Positions 8,073 through 16,136 of a stretch of 24,487 nt of DNA are shown in pieces. Source of the DNA: Planctomycetota bacterium (GTDB lineage Bacteria; Planctomycetota; Phycisphaerae; Sedimentisphaerales; Anaerohalosphaeraceae); contig JAAYQH010000280.1 of NCBI GenBank assembly GCA_012519365.1, positions 1-24,487 of the forward strand. Direction: 5' to 3'. The position numbers and the translations under genes were made by a program. The notes below the pieces were generated by a model. It did not search any database and was not told the DNA's origin. It worked only from the letters and a program-made list of their open reading frames with translations. Numbering within the stretch: the first letter of the stretch is position 1; each line of letters begins with the position of its first letter.

Positions 8073-9431
8073 GTGATTTTAGTAAAGATAGCGTTAGACG
8101 AAAGGGGGCCTCTGTTGGCGGGCCGATATTCGTTGCGGACAATATGGGAAGACCTGGCATTGCCTGAATTGGCATACGCCTTTAGGCTGGCGGTTGGTCC
8201 CATTAAACTTGCGATTGCTTTTCTGGCTGTTACGGTTATCTGTATTTGCGGATATCTGATGGATTGCTGTACGCGGTCGGTTGTTCTCTGTCCCGAGATA
8301 GCACAACGTACGGTCGGGCAGGTCGGTTCGGTCACCCTGAGAGGTATTTCGGAACTTGAGGTTTATTTAATCTCTCCTGAGCAAGTTGGCGACTTTGTGG
8401 CTCGTTATAAAGGACTATCCCCGGGGCAAGGGGTGTTCTCCACGTTGTGGTCATTTTCGGCCGGTCGGTTCAATGACGCCAGCAAACAGCTTTTCAACCT
8501 GGGACAAGCCAGTTTTTTCAGCAATCTGGAGTATGTTTTTGTCAACCTGTGGCTTTGTGGTCGGGCGATTGTCTGGGCTGTCCGATTCCATCCGCTGTAC
8601 AGCAGCCTTTTTTTAACCTTTACTTTTGTGGTTTTATGTTTTGCATGTGGGGCGGTCTGTCGCTGTGCGGCGCTGGAATATGCCCGTCACGAAAAGCCGG
8701 GATTTTTTGAGGCGTTTGATTTTGCGTATAGTAAATTCCGTTCACTGCTATCGGCGCCGCTGCTTCCGGCAGTGCTGGTTTTGGTTCCTTCGGCCTTGAT
8801 ACTGGCGGTAGGAATGCTGGGGGCAATCCCTCGCCTTGGCGAATTGCTCATTGGGGTGTTGTTTGGGGTGGTGGTCTTGTTGGGGCTGGCGGCGGTGGGA
8901 ATGCTGGTGGGAGCGACTGCCGGGGGGTTGTTATTATTTCCAGCGGTGGCGTATGAGGCTACAACCGGACGCGATGCGATCGGCAGAGCAGTCAGCTATG
9001 TCTTGAATCGTCCCTTGTGGATGTTGTTTTATATTTTTGTTGCCGGCTTGTTCGGAACGTTTTTTTACGTGTTGATTCGAGTGGTTATTTATTTGGTCTT
9101 GAAAGTTGTTTACGGGTTGCTGGCAGGGGGGATGACGCTGGCGGGCGGCGATATTGAAAAGTTAAATCGCCTTTGGACAGGCCCGGCTTTGTTTTCTTTG
9201 ATGAGTCGGCCAAGCAATGCGGCCGTATGGTCCGAGTCGATTGGGGCATTCTTTATTTATCTTTTTTTCCTGCTTTTGATTGGCCTGCTGGCGGCGTATA
9301 TCATCACGTATATATGTTGTGCCTCGACCATTGTGTATGCCTTGGTCAGGAAGAAAGTTGATCGCGTAGAGCCGGAGGTTGTGTACCTGCCGCTGGCCTA
9401 TGAACGTCCCAAGGCAAGGACTGAACCTTGA
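8073..9431 (+). CDS. Unrecognised polytopic membrane protein
   Basis: This 452-residue inner-membrane protein was not assigned to a named family. Hydrophobic segments lie at about 43-63, 177-199, 228-249, 258-288, 314-345 (probably one or two helices) and 391-425. Residues 64-175 form a long, moderately polar loop between the first two segments, probably extracytoplasmic. A stretch reading AYEATTGRDAIGRAVSYVLNRP (about 293-313, quoted here in two parts: AYEATTGRDAIG and RAVSYVLNRP) resembles a recurring feature of large planctomycete membrane proteins, judged by memory only. The GTG start at 8073 has only a distant GGGGA upstream and is uncertain. It is followed after 25 bases by the dehydratase gene, so a link to surface-polymer synthesis or export is possible but unproven. 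Confidence 0.75.
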   Translation: MILVKIALDERGPLLAGRYSLRTIWEDLALPELAYAFRLAVGPIKLAIAFLAVTVICICGYLMDCCTRSVVLCPEIAQRTVGQVGSVTLRGISELEVYLISPEQVGDFVARYKGLSPGQGVFSTLWSFSAGRFNDASKQLFNLGQASFFSNLEYVFVNLWLCGRAIVWAVRFHPLYSSLFLTFTFVVLCFACGAVCRCAALEYARHEKPGFFEAFDFAYSKFRSLLSAPLLPAVLVLVPSALILAVGMLGAIPRLGELLIGVLFGVVVLLGLAAVGMLVGATAGGLLLFPAVAYEATTGRDAIGRAVSYVLNRPLWMLFYIFVAGLFGTFFYVLIRVVIYLVLKVVYGLLAGGMTLAGGDIEKLNRLWTGPALFSLMSRPSNAAVWSESIGAFFIYLFFLLLIGLLAAYIITYICCASTIVYALVRKKVDRVEPEVVYLPLAYERPKARTEP

Positions 9432-9456
9432 TGCAACCAAAATCGGAATGATTTCA

Positions 9457-11628
9457 ATGTCTGACACAACGAAGTCTAAAAATAAAGGGACTGATTCCGG
9501 AACGGGCACTCCCTCCGCTCCAGGGGTAAATCATTTACCGAAAGGGCTGCTTCGCTATCGACGCTGCCTGATTATGTTGGCCCATTTGGGCTGTTTTATC
9601 GCGGCATTGGGGTTGGCGTTCCTGTTTGCCTTTAATATGCAGATTCTGCGGAAATGGTTTATTTATCAGTTCCCGATTCTGTTGGCTTTCTTTATTCCGG
9701 TTAAACTGATTGTTTTCGGCTGGTTTCGACAATACAGCGGGTGGTGGCGGTATGTTGGGCTTTCGGACTTGCTGCAAATCGCCAAGGCGTCTTTGGTCAG
9801 CAGTATTTTGCTGATGTCAATCTGGTACGGCTATAGTTTTTTGGGGCGCTATATCGTGCCGGAGTCGGCCATTTCGGCCATCCATTCTCGAATGGAACAG
9901 ATTGAGCAGCAAATTGCCGAGGCGATCAGTGACGAGCAGCTGCTTGAATTGCGGCAGGAATTGTCGAATCTCAAGGGGCTTAAGGATATTCTTGAAGTCA
10001 GTCGCATGACCGAGATTATTGCAGAGGCCGAACAACACCCCATCAACAGTGAACAGCGTCTTGAATTGGTTCAACGGCATCTGGAGTTGAAGGAAACGCA
10101 GCGCAAAATCGAAGGCGTTATTATGCTCGATTTGCTGACGACAATTATGTTGCTGGCGGGGCTGCGTATGCTGGTGCGGCTGTATCATGAGGAATTTTTC
10201 TCGGAAACCCGCGGCTCGGCGAGGCGGTTCTTGATTGTAGGGGCGGGCAACGCCGGCGAGGCCCTTCTTCGCGAGATGTTGCGACGAAAAGACGTGCAGT
10301 ATGAAGTGGTCGGATTTATTGACGATAACCCGGCCAAGATTGGGATGAGTATTCACGGCATTCCGGTGCTGGGCAATGTTGATCAGTTGCCGGAGATCTG
10401 CAGAAAACACAATATCGATGAAATTGCCATTGCCATTCCCAGCGCCAACCGCAAACAACTGCGCCGTGTGGTGCAGGTCTGCGAGGGGACGAAACTGCGA
10501 TTCAGCACCGTGCCGTCGCTGACGGATATCGCCTCCGGCAAACTGCGGGTCTCGCAGATGCGCGATGTCGATATCAACGACTTGCTTGGGCGAGACGAGG
10601 TCAAACTGGATCTGGCCGATATTGAAAAATACCTCAACGGACGAACGATTTTGGTAACCGGCGCCGGCGGCTCTATCGGCTCGGAAATGTGTCGGCAGGT
10701 GTGCGCCTTTGGACCCAAGGCGCTGCTGTTGGTTGAGCAGGCCGAAAATCCCCTGTTCTTTATCGAGCGAGAACTGCTTCGCAGATTTCCTGATGTACGG
10801 ATGCATTCTTTGATTTGTAACATTACCGACAAACAGCGTGTTGACCAGATTTTCTCGTTTTATCGTCCTGAAATTGTGATTCATGCTGCAGCGCATAAAC
10901 ATGTGCCGCTGATGGAAAACAACCCCGGTGAGGCGGTTAAAAACAATGTGCTGGGCACGTGTACTGTTGCCAATGCGGCCGATACCTACGGCGCATCCGG
11001 CGTTGTGATGATCAGCACCGACAAGGCCGTCAACCCCACCAGTATTATGGGGGCCACCAAGCGGGTGGCGGAAATGTATATTCAGGACTTGAACAAGACA
11101 AGCAAGACGCGGTTTGTTACGGTGCGGTTTGGCAACGTCCTTGGGTCCAACGGGTCGGTGGTTCCGATTTTCAAACAGCAGATCGCCGCCGGCGGGCCGG
11201 TCACTGTGACTCATCCAGAAATGCGACGTTATTTTATGACGATTCCCGAAGCGAGCCAGTTGGTGCTTCAGGCTGCGGCGATGGGGGAAGGCGGCGAGAT
11301 TTTTGTGCTGGACATGGGCGAGCCGGTCAAGATTGTGGATTTGGCAAGAGAACTGATCACCTTGAGCGGATTTCGTCCCGGCAAGGATATCGAGATTGCT
11401 TTTTCCGGATTGCGTCCCGGCGAAAAATTGTTTGAAGAGTTAAGCATTGAAGGCGAAGATATGCTCCAGACCCGGCATCCCAAAATCGCCGTCTGGAAGA
11501 ATATCCCAAAGGACAGGGAAACTTTGCGCAAAGGCATTGAGGCCCTTTTGAGTGTTGCAGTCACTCAGGATCGAGAAAAAATCATTGAAACGATTCGATT
11601 TCTTGTTCCGGAGTTTATTTGTCAGTAA
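9457..11628 (+). CDS. Membrane-bound nucleotide-sugar 4,6-dehydratase (CapD/PglF/WbpM type) with coiled-coil insertion
   Basis: Enzymes of this group convert UDP-GlcNAc to the 4-keto-6-deoxy sugar that feeds capsule, O-antigen or glycoprotein sugars. The 723-residue protein has four membrane segments (about 37-60, 68-90, 110-130, 221-242), a Rossmann CoA-binding-like domain (LIVGAGNAG, 259-267) and a C-terminal extended-SDR domain with TGAGGSIGS (401-409). The catalytic region ISTDKAVNPTSIMGATKR (519-536) has Met where most SDRs have Tyr, the Ser-Met-Lys pattern known for WbpM/PglF. Between the third and fourth membrane segments, residues 138-220 form a charged coiled-coil insertion not usual for the family. 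ATG 9457 was chosen because GGA stands 9 bases upstream and earlier starts overlap the preceding gene. Confidence 0.9.
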   Translation: MSDTTKSKNKGTDSGTGTPSAPGVNHLPKGLLRYRRCLIMLAHLGCFIAALGLAFLFAFNMQILRKWFIYQFPILLAFFIPVKLIVFGWFRQYSGWWRYVGLSDLLQIAKASLVSSILLMSIWYGYSFLGRYIVPESAISAIHSRMEQIEQQIAEAISDEQLLELRQELSNLKGLKDILEVSRMTEIIAEAEQHPINSEQRLELVQRHLELKETQRKIEGVIMLDLLTTIMLLAGLRMLVRLYHEEFFSETRGSARRFLIVGAGNAGEALLREMLRRKDVQYEVVGFIDDNPAKIGMSIHGIPVLGNVDQLPEICRKHNIDEIAIAIPSANRKQLRRVVQVCEGTKLRFSTVPSLTDIASGKLRVSQMRDVDINDLLGRDEVKLDLADIEKYLNGRTILVTGAGGSIGSEMCRQVCAFGPKALLLVEQAENPLFFIERELLRRFPDVRMHSLICNITDKQRVDQIFSFYRPEIVIHAAAHKHVPLMENNPGEAVKNNVLGTCTVANAADTYGASGVVMISTDKAVNPTSIMGATKRVAEMYIQDLNKTSKTRFVTVRFGNVLGSNGSVVPIFKQQIAAGGPVTVTHPEMRRYFMTIPEASQLVLQAAAMGEGGEIFVLDMGEPVKIVDLARELITLSGFRPGKDIEIAFSGLRPGEKLFEELSIEGEDMLQTRHPKIAVWKNIPKDRETLRKGIEALLSVAVTQDREKIIETIRFLVPEFICQ

Positions 11629-11649
11629 GCTCGAAGCGATTTGGCATAA

Positions 11650-11682
11650 AAAAACCCGTTGAGTTAAGGACAGCGGGTTTTT
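11650..11682. terminator. Bidirectional intrinsic terminator
   Basis: A 12-bp stem (11650-11661 with 11671-11682, one G-T wobble) encloses a 9-base loop. The plus strand continues into T-rich sequence (TTTTTGATTTTT) and the minus strand into TTTTTTTATG. It therefore fits termination both of the dehydratase operon, which ends at 11628, and of the convergent xerC operon, which ends at 11704. Confidence 0.85.
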
Positions 11683-11703
11683 GATTTTTCTGAATGCCAG
11701 GTC

Positions 11704-12714
11704 TTAAAGCCTCTGATGGGATTCCAGCGGATGGGCTTTTTGGTATTGTTCCTGCATCCGACTGGTGGTAATGTGGGTGTAAATCTGGGTGGTTGATAAC
11801 GATTGATGTCCCAGCAGTTCTTGAACACTGCGCAGGTCAGCGCCGTTGTTGAGCATGTGGGTCGCAAAACTGTGGCGAAGCGTATGCGGGCTGATGCTGG
11901 GGTCCAATCCGGCTTCGATCAGATATTTATCCATTTTACGACGGACGCTGCGAGCGCTCATCCGTTTGCCGTGCTTGTTGGCAAACAGGACTTTGCTGTC
12001 AAATCCCGGATCGTTGGCCAGCCGGCGATTGCGAAACTCCAGATAATGTTGAATGCTTTGAAGGGCGGTCAAGCCTATCGGGCAAATGCGTTCTTTTTTG
12101 CCTTTTCCGCGAACGTGAATCACTTCGCCCAGGAAATCGACATCATCCATATTCAGGGCCACCAGTTCGCTGACCCGCATTCCGGTGCTATAGAGCACCT
12201 CCATCATAGCCCGATCGCGAGCGCCCAGCCATGTATTGGCCGGCGGGGCATTTAACAGCCGCTGAACCTGTTCATATTCGAGGAACTTGGGCAGTTTTTT
12301 ATCCTGTTTTGGGGTTTTGATCGTGGTTGCCGGATTGCTCGACACGTAGTTGCGTTTTACCAGAAACTTGTAGAAGCTGCGTATGGTGGCCAGTTTGCGG
12401 GCGGTTGTGGACTTGGAGTAGGCGTGCGCGCTCAGTTCAGCCAAAAACCGTCGGATCGTATTGATATCGGCAGCCAGCAAGAGGATGTCGATCTGGGTTT
12501 GCGGCTGGGTCTGGGTTTGGGTGGTCACGGACGCACTCTCGACAGCCCAGGGGTTGGGCTGGGTTTCGCCGCTGTCGGAAGCGTCGGTTTGGCCCGACAA
12601 AAAGGCAGTAAACTGTTCAAGGTCTGCCTCGTAACACTTGGCGGTATGCTCTGAAAAATGCTTTTCAAATTTCAGATAGTTGACAAATTCCTGGATAATC
12701 GCCGAGTTGTCCAT
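11704..12714 (-). CDS. xerC: XerC/XerD-type tyrosine recombinase
   Basis: Xer recombinases resolve chromosome dimers at dif. The 336-residue protein has the SAM-like N-terminal core-binding domain and a complete catalytic set: R180 (GMRVSEL), K204 (RGKGKKER), H277 and R280 (PHTLRHSFATH), H303 (LGHQSL) and the nucleophile Y312. It is longer than the usual 295-305 residues because residues 42-75 form a Ser/Thr/Gln-rich linker with a QTQTQPQTQ run inside the N-terminal domain. GGAAA stands 6 bases before the ATG. It is the last gene of the dapF-led operon; dapF and xerC are also operon partners in Escherichia coli. XerC and XerD cannot be told apart from sequence alone. The chromosomal housekeeping context argues against a phage integrase. 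Confidence 0.88.
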   Translation of the reverse strand: MDNSAIIQEFVNYLKFEKHFSEHTAKCYEADLEQFTAFLSGQTDASDSGETQPNPWAVESASVTTQTQTQPQTQIDILLLAADINTIRRFLAELSAHAYSKSTTARKLATIRSFYKFLVKRNYVSSNPATTIKTPKQDKKLPKFLEYEQVQRLLNAPPANTWLGARDRAMMEVLYSTGMRVSELVALNMDDVDFLGEVIHVRGKGKKERICPIGLTALQSIQHYLEFRNRRLANDPGFDSKVLFANKHGKRMSARSVRRKMDKYLIEAGLDPSISPHTLRHSFATHMLNNGADLRSVQELLGHQSLSTTQIYTHITTSRMQEQYQKAHPLESHQRL

Positions 12715-12769
12715 AGTCTGTTTCCTTGGTTTTTAATAGGTACGCTATGCAGGCTCTTGGGGCGTCTTG

Positions 12770-13024
12770 TTACTCGCCGTCGCGCCGGCAGTTTTGCATT
12801 GGATCCGTTAAATCTTTGTACAGAATTTCGTCGGCCTGATGGATCAGGGTTTGGGTCAGCTTGAAACTCACCACAGCCGCATCGAACCAGTCAAAGTCCG
12901 TACGTGTATCGTTCGCAGAGGCCACCAAGGCATCCAAAAGGAGACCCTCTTGCCCGGGTTCATAGCGAAAAATATACTTTTCCGAACCTTTATTCAATAC
13001 AAATTGACGTTTGATGACTTCCAT
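12770..13024 (-). CDS. 84-residue protein of unknown function
   Basis: A small soluble protein begins at an ATG (13024) with AGGA about 7 bases upstream. It has an N-terminal beta-like segment (IKRQFVLNKGSEKYIFRYEP), an acidic middle (DFDWFD, 44-49) and a Lys/Arg-containing tail. No signal, membrane segment or metal motif was seen, and the family was not recognised. It sits 55 bases before xerC, with a TATAAT on the same strand about 110 bases upstream, so it may lead its own transcript with xerC. The ribosome site and position between conserved genes make it credible despite its size. Confidence 0.6.
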   Translation of the reverse strand: MEVIKRQFVLNKGSEKYIFRYEPGQEGLLLDALVASANDTRTDFDWFDAAVVSFKLTQTLIHQADEILYKDLTDPMQNCRRDGE

Positions 13025-13136
13025 AAGATATCCTGAAAAAGAAACACCTCTTTCTATTTTTATCGGCCTGAATCCAAATTTCTGAAGTTTTTTCCCTCGA
13101 AAAAATGGAAAAGGCATATCCGAGGAAGGCCTTGTC

Positions 13137-13142
13137 ATTATA
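13137..13142 (-). promoter_or_regulatory. Perfect -10 element upstream of the 84-residue gene
   Basis: The minus strand reads TATAAT here, about 113 bases before the ATG at 13024. No good -35 lies at 16-18 bases; TTGAAG is present but 20 bases away. The 254-base gap it sits in (13025-13278) also holds a weak 5-bp hairpin (13257-13269) just after the radical SAM gene and a run of T residues near 13202-13210, and nothing else clear. Confidence 0.3.
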
Positions 13143-13278
13143 TCGACCGATAACAAGGTAATCTTCAAAAGAAAATCCTAATCGACAGAGGGGCGGAATA
13201 ATTTTTTTTTCTCCCTTATCCAAATCCCCATTATTTTGTCACTCCCCTCTTCGAGAAAACCACTGGTTTACCGAACAC

Positions 13279-14223
13279 TCAGGATATTTTATAACACACG
13301 TTTCCTGAACGACTGTCGGACAAGATTTGTCCTGTTTTGAGCAGTTCGTTTACAACCGGCCGAATTTGGTCCATTCGGGCAGAAAGCCCAGCGCAAATAT
13401 CCTCCAATGAACAAGGATGGCGACGAAGCATAGCCAGAATAGCATCGGCATAATGCGTGTCTTTCGCCAGGCCGGGGGTTGTTGAATGGCGACTAAAATC
13501 GGCAATGATTTCCGAATTGGGGTGAAGTTTTTGAGCAATTTTCCCCAATTCGTCAAAAGGCACAGGTAATGCCTCGGTATGGGTAGTCGGACGGACAACT
13601 GTATTTAACTGGACTTTGTCCGGTTGAATTTTCTCAATGAGTCGGGCGAGATTTTGTATACTTTTCTCATCGGTATTGATTCCGCGACAGAAGAACACCT
13701 CCAGCCAGATTTGACCGGCATATTCCCGGCGAAAACTGCATAGGCCATTGACAAAGACCTCAAAATTCAGCTCCGGATGCGGGTTGTTCAGTCGGGCAAA
13801 GGTCTCTTCGTCGCCGGCATCCAGGGAGGGCATAACGACATCCGCCTTTGCACACTGGTGCCGCACTTCAGGTTGATACAGCAGGGTGCCGTTTGTGATT
13901 ATGGCCACGGGAATGGAGGTGAGTTTTTTGATGCCGTCTATAATCTGCCCCAGATCGCTGTGCAGAGTCGGTTCGCCAGAGCCGCTGAGTGTCATAAAGT
14001 CAGCGGTCAGCCCCTCTTCGACACGACGACGCACTTCATCCAGAACCGCCTCGGTCGGCACATAGACCTTTCGCTCAAGGGTCAGCGGAGCGTCTTTTCC
14101 CAGTTGACAATACAAACAGTTCTGGGTGCAGGTTTTCATCGGGAGGATGTCCACCCCGAGGCTCAGGCCCAATCGGCGGGAACGGACGGGGCCAAACAGA
14201 TAGTGATATTTTGAATCGGTCAT
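13279..14223 (-). CDS. Radical SAM protein (COG0731-like)
   Basis: The 314-residue protein carries the radical SAM cluster motif CX3CX2C (C32, C36, C39), followed by the SAM-binding LSGSGEPTLH stretch near 99-108 and ITNGTLL near 129-135. It belongs with the group loosely annotated as wyosine-synthetase-related radical SAM enzymes, whose substrate is unknown in most bacteria. The last 60 or so residues look like a winged-helix domain (CSLEDICAGL...VVNELLKTGQI), suggesting contact with nucleic acid or regulation. It starts 8 bases after the kdsA stop, so it is translated in the same operon, although no enzyme of Kdo synthesis is known to need radical SAM chemistry. The ribosome site is weak, which fits translational coupling. 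Confidence 0.82.
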   Translation of the reverse strand: MTDSKYHYLFGPVRSRRLGLSLGVDILPMKTCTQNCLYCQLGKDAPLTLERKVYVPTEAVLDEVRRRVEEGLTADFMTLSGSGEPTLHSDLGQIIDGIKKLTSIPVAIITNGTLLYQPEVRHQCAKADVVMPSLDAGDEETFARLNNPHPELNFEVFVNGLCSFRREYAGQIWLEVFFCRGINTDEKSIQNLARLIEKIQPDKVQLNTVVRPTTHTEALPVPFDELGKIAQKLHPNSEIIADFSRHSTTPGLAKDTHYADAILAMLRRHPCSLEDICAGLSARMDQIRPVVNELLKTGQILSDSRSGNVCYKIS

Positions 14224-14231
14224 GTTCGTTA

Positions 14232-15056
14232 TTAGGGATTGCGAATCAATTGATGAATTCGCCGGCAGATTGTCACCAGCGATTCGATCTCGTTTAGCGG
14301 CAGCATGCAGGCCGCATCGGACAATGCTGCTTGTGGTTTGGGATGGGTTTCTATAAACAGGGCGTTGGCGCCGGCAGCTATCGCCGCCCGCGCTAAAATC
14401 GGGGCCATGTCCGGCATGCCGGCGCTGGCCGTGCCCAACCCGCCGGGCCGTTGTGTGCTGTGGGTGGCATCAAAAACGACCGGACAGCCGAATTGCTGCA
14501 TTAGCGGAATCGCGGTCATATCGTTGACATTGCGGTTGTAGCCAAAAAAGGTGCCCCGCTCGGTCAACAGGATTTTGGAGTTGCCGGTGGAACGTACCTT
14601 TTCGACACAATTTTTCATTTCTTGGGGACTGAGAAATTGCCCCTTTTTAATATTGACCGGTTTTTGTGTTTGGCCGCACGAGACGAGCAAGTCCGTTTGG
14701 CGACACAAAAAAGCCGGAATCTGAAGGCAATCGACCACTTCACCGGCCACCTTTGCTTGGGCCGGCTCGTGTACATCGGTCAGGACGGGCAGTCCAGTTT
14801 GAGATCGCACCTCGTCCAGTATAGCAAGGCCTTTGTCCAAGCCGGGGCCGCGAAAACTGTGGATACTGGAGCGGTTGGCCTTGTCAAAACTGGCCTTGAA
14901 GACCACTCCCACACCGGTACGTTGCTGAATATCAAGCAAGGCCTCGGCAATCTGAAGGCACAGATCGCGGCTTTCGATTACGCATGGACCGACAATCACA
15001 AACAACGGTTCATTCAGGCCGACCTGGAGGTGTCCAATTTGAAAAGATGCAGTCAT
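14232..15056 (-). CDS. kdsA: Kdo-8-phosphate synthase, metal-dependent type
   Basis: KdsA condenses phosphoenolpyruvate with arabinose-5-phosphate to give Kdo-8-phosphate, the first committed step to Kdo, in the cytoplasm. The 274-residue protein matches the family in length and motifs: GPCVIES (23-29), FKASFDKANRSS, KKGQFLSPQEM, TERGTFFGYNR, DATHSTQRPGG and FIETHPKP. It has Cys (C25) where metal-independent enzymes such as that of E. coli have Asn, and it keeps the His, Glu and Asp of the metal site, so it should be the metal-dependent class. GGCGGA precedes the ATG. dapF ends 15 bases upstream. Its product route ends at KdsB, encoded on the opposite strand near the start of the window. Confidence 0.95.
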   Translation of the reverse strand: MTASFQIGHLQVGLNEPLFVIVGPCVIESRDLCLQIAEALLDIQQRTGVGVVFKASFDKANRSSIHSFRGPGLDKGLAILDEVRSQTGLPVLTDVHEPAQAKVAGEVVDCLQIPAFLCRQTDLLVSCGQTQKPVNIKKGQFLSPQEMKNCVEKVRSTGNSKILLTERGTFFGYNRNVNDMTAIPLMQQFGCPVVFDATHSTQRPGGLGTASAGMPDMAPILARAAIAAGANALFIETHPKPQAALSDAACMLPLNEIESLVTICRRIHQLIRNP

Positions 15057-15071
15057 GTTTTTTCCGCCGGA

Positions 15072-15962
15072 TTATTTTATTTGCTGTTCGTCCGGCCAGA
15101 CGCCTGTAAACACTTCCGTGGCCGGACCGGTCATATAGACACAGTTGTCTTCCTGTCGCCAGTTTAGCTGTAAATCACCTCCGGGCAAATGGGCGGTAAC
15201 CAGACGGTCACACTGGCCGGTAAGGACACCCGCTACCGCACAGGCACAGGCCCCTGTGCCGCAGGCCAAGGTAATGCCGCTGCCGCGTTCCCACGTCTTC
15301 ATTGTAAATTCATTCGGGCCGTCGGCCTTTACAAAATGGACGTTCACCCGCTGGGGAAACAGTTCGTGCCGTTCGATGATGGGCCCCAGATGGGGCAGAT
15401 CGATGGCCTCAAGGTCATCGCAGAAAAAGACCGCATGCGGATTACCCATTGAGACGCAGGTCATTGGCAAAGTTTGCCCTTCAATAGGGAGAGGCAGGTT
15501 GATGACTGTCGGGCTGCCTGTGGCAACCGGAATCTTTGACGATTCCAGAATGGGTTGTCCCATATTAACGCAGACACGGCTGACCAATCCGTCTTGTCCC
15601 AGCTCCAGACCGACTGTCAGAATACCTCGGCCGGTTTCGATTCGCAACGAGGTGGGGAACGTTGTTTGTCCGGGCAGCGAAAACTCGGCATCGCAGTGAG
15701 CCACATTGTGGTCATAGACGTATTTGGCCACGCAGCGAATACCATTGCCGCACATCGGCGATTCGGAGCCGTCGGCGTTGAACATCCGCATGCGGGCATC
15801 GGCGATCTTGGACGGCTCGATAAGAATCAGTCCGTCCGAGCCAACGCCGAAATGCCGGTCGCTGATCCGTACTGCCAGTTCAGCAGGATTTTCTACCTGT
15901 TCCCTGAAGCAATCGACATACACGTAGTCATTGCCCAAGCCGTGCATTTTGGTAAAACGCAT
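15072..15962 (-). CDS. dapF: Diaminopimelate epimerase
   Basis: DapF interconverts LL- and meso-diaminopimelate, giving the peptidoglycan cross-linking residue and the lysine precursor. The 296-residue protein has the two catalytic cysteines: C71 in CGNGIRC and C234 in [23 protein letters not shown] at 3-17 is the usual N-terminus. An Ile stands at 230 in GSGITLACG, where many DapF proteins have Glu, a variation also found in other phyla. ATG 15962 has GAGG 7 bases upstream and is preferred to TTG 15968. It is the first gene of a five-gene minus-strand operon (dapF, kdsA, radical SAM, 84-residue protein, xerC) behind a good promoter. Confidence 0.95.
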   Translation of the reverse strand: MRFTKMHGLGNDYVYVDCFREQVENPAELAVRISDRHFGVGSDGLILIEPSKIADARMRMFNADGSESPMCGNGIRCVAKYVYDHNVAHCDAEFSLPGQTTFPTSLRIETGRGILTVGLELGQDGLVSRVCVNMGQPILESSKIPVATGSPTVINLPLPIEGQTLPMTCVSMGNPHAVFFCDDLEAIDLPHLGPIIERHELFPQRVNVHFVKADGPNEFTMKTWERGSGITLACGTGACACAVAGVLTGQCDRLVTAHLPGGDLQLNWRQEDNCVYMTGPATEVFTGVWPDEQQIK

Positions 15963-16001
15963 AACCAAACCTCGCTTTCAAAATCAAAAATAAGACAACA
16001 C

Positions 16002-16036
16002 ATTATACGCATTGCCTCCGGCTTATCAATAGGCAA
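16002..16036 (-). promoter_or_regulatory. dapF operon promoter with overlapping inverted repeat
   Basis: On the minus strand TTGATA (plus 16024-16029), 16 bases and a perfect TATAAT (plus 16002-16007) form a promoter starting near 15995, 33 bases before the dapF ATG. A perfect 7-bp inverted repeat, ATTGCCT (16011-16017) and AGGCAAT (16031-16037), brackets the -35 element and much of the spacer, which is where a repressor could bind. Confidence 0.6.
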
Positions 16037-16099
16037 TCCGGAATAAAACGAATGCTCAACAGGGCCCCCTTCCAATTCGAAACATAGGGCATTTTGTTG

Positions 16100-16128
16100 T
16101 TGAAATTCAGAGGGGTTGGCGGTATAGA
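16100..16128 (+). promoter_or_regulatory. aroDE promoter predicted to give a leaderless mRNA
   Basis: TTGAAA (16100-16105), exactly 17 bases and TATAGA (16123-16128) form a strong sigma-70-type promoter. With usual spacing transcription begins at about 16135-16137, and the aroDE ATG is at 16137. No Shine-Dalgarno sequence lies within 15 bases of the ATG, so the transcript would have no leader. Confidence 0.55.
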
Positions 16129-16136
16129 TTGTTATT

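Noticed and set aside
9817..11214. Long open frame on the minus strand opposite the dehydratase gene
   Set aside because: It mirrors a well-supported family protein, has low-complexity His/Gln-rich content and no ribosome site, so it is a codon-bias shadow.
12990..13223. 77-codon minus-strand frame overlapping the start of the 84-residue gene
   Set aside because: It starts with TTG, its sequence contains the TATAAT element, and it resembles leader sequence rather than a protein.
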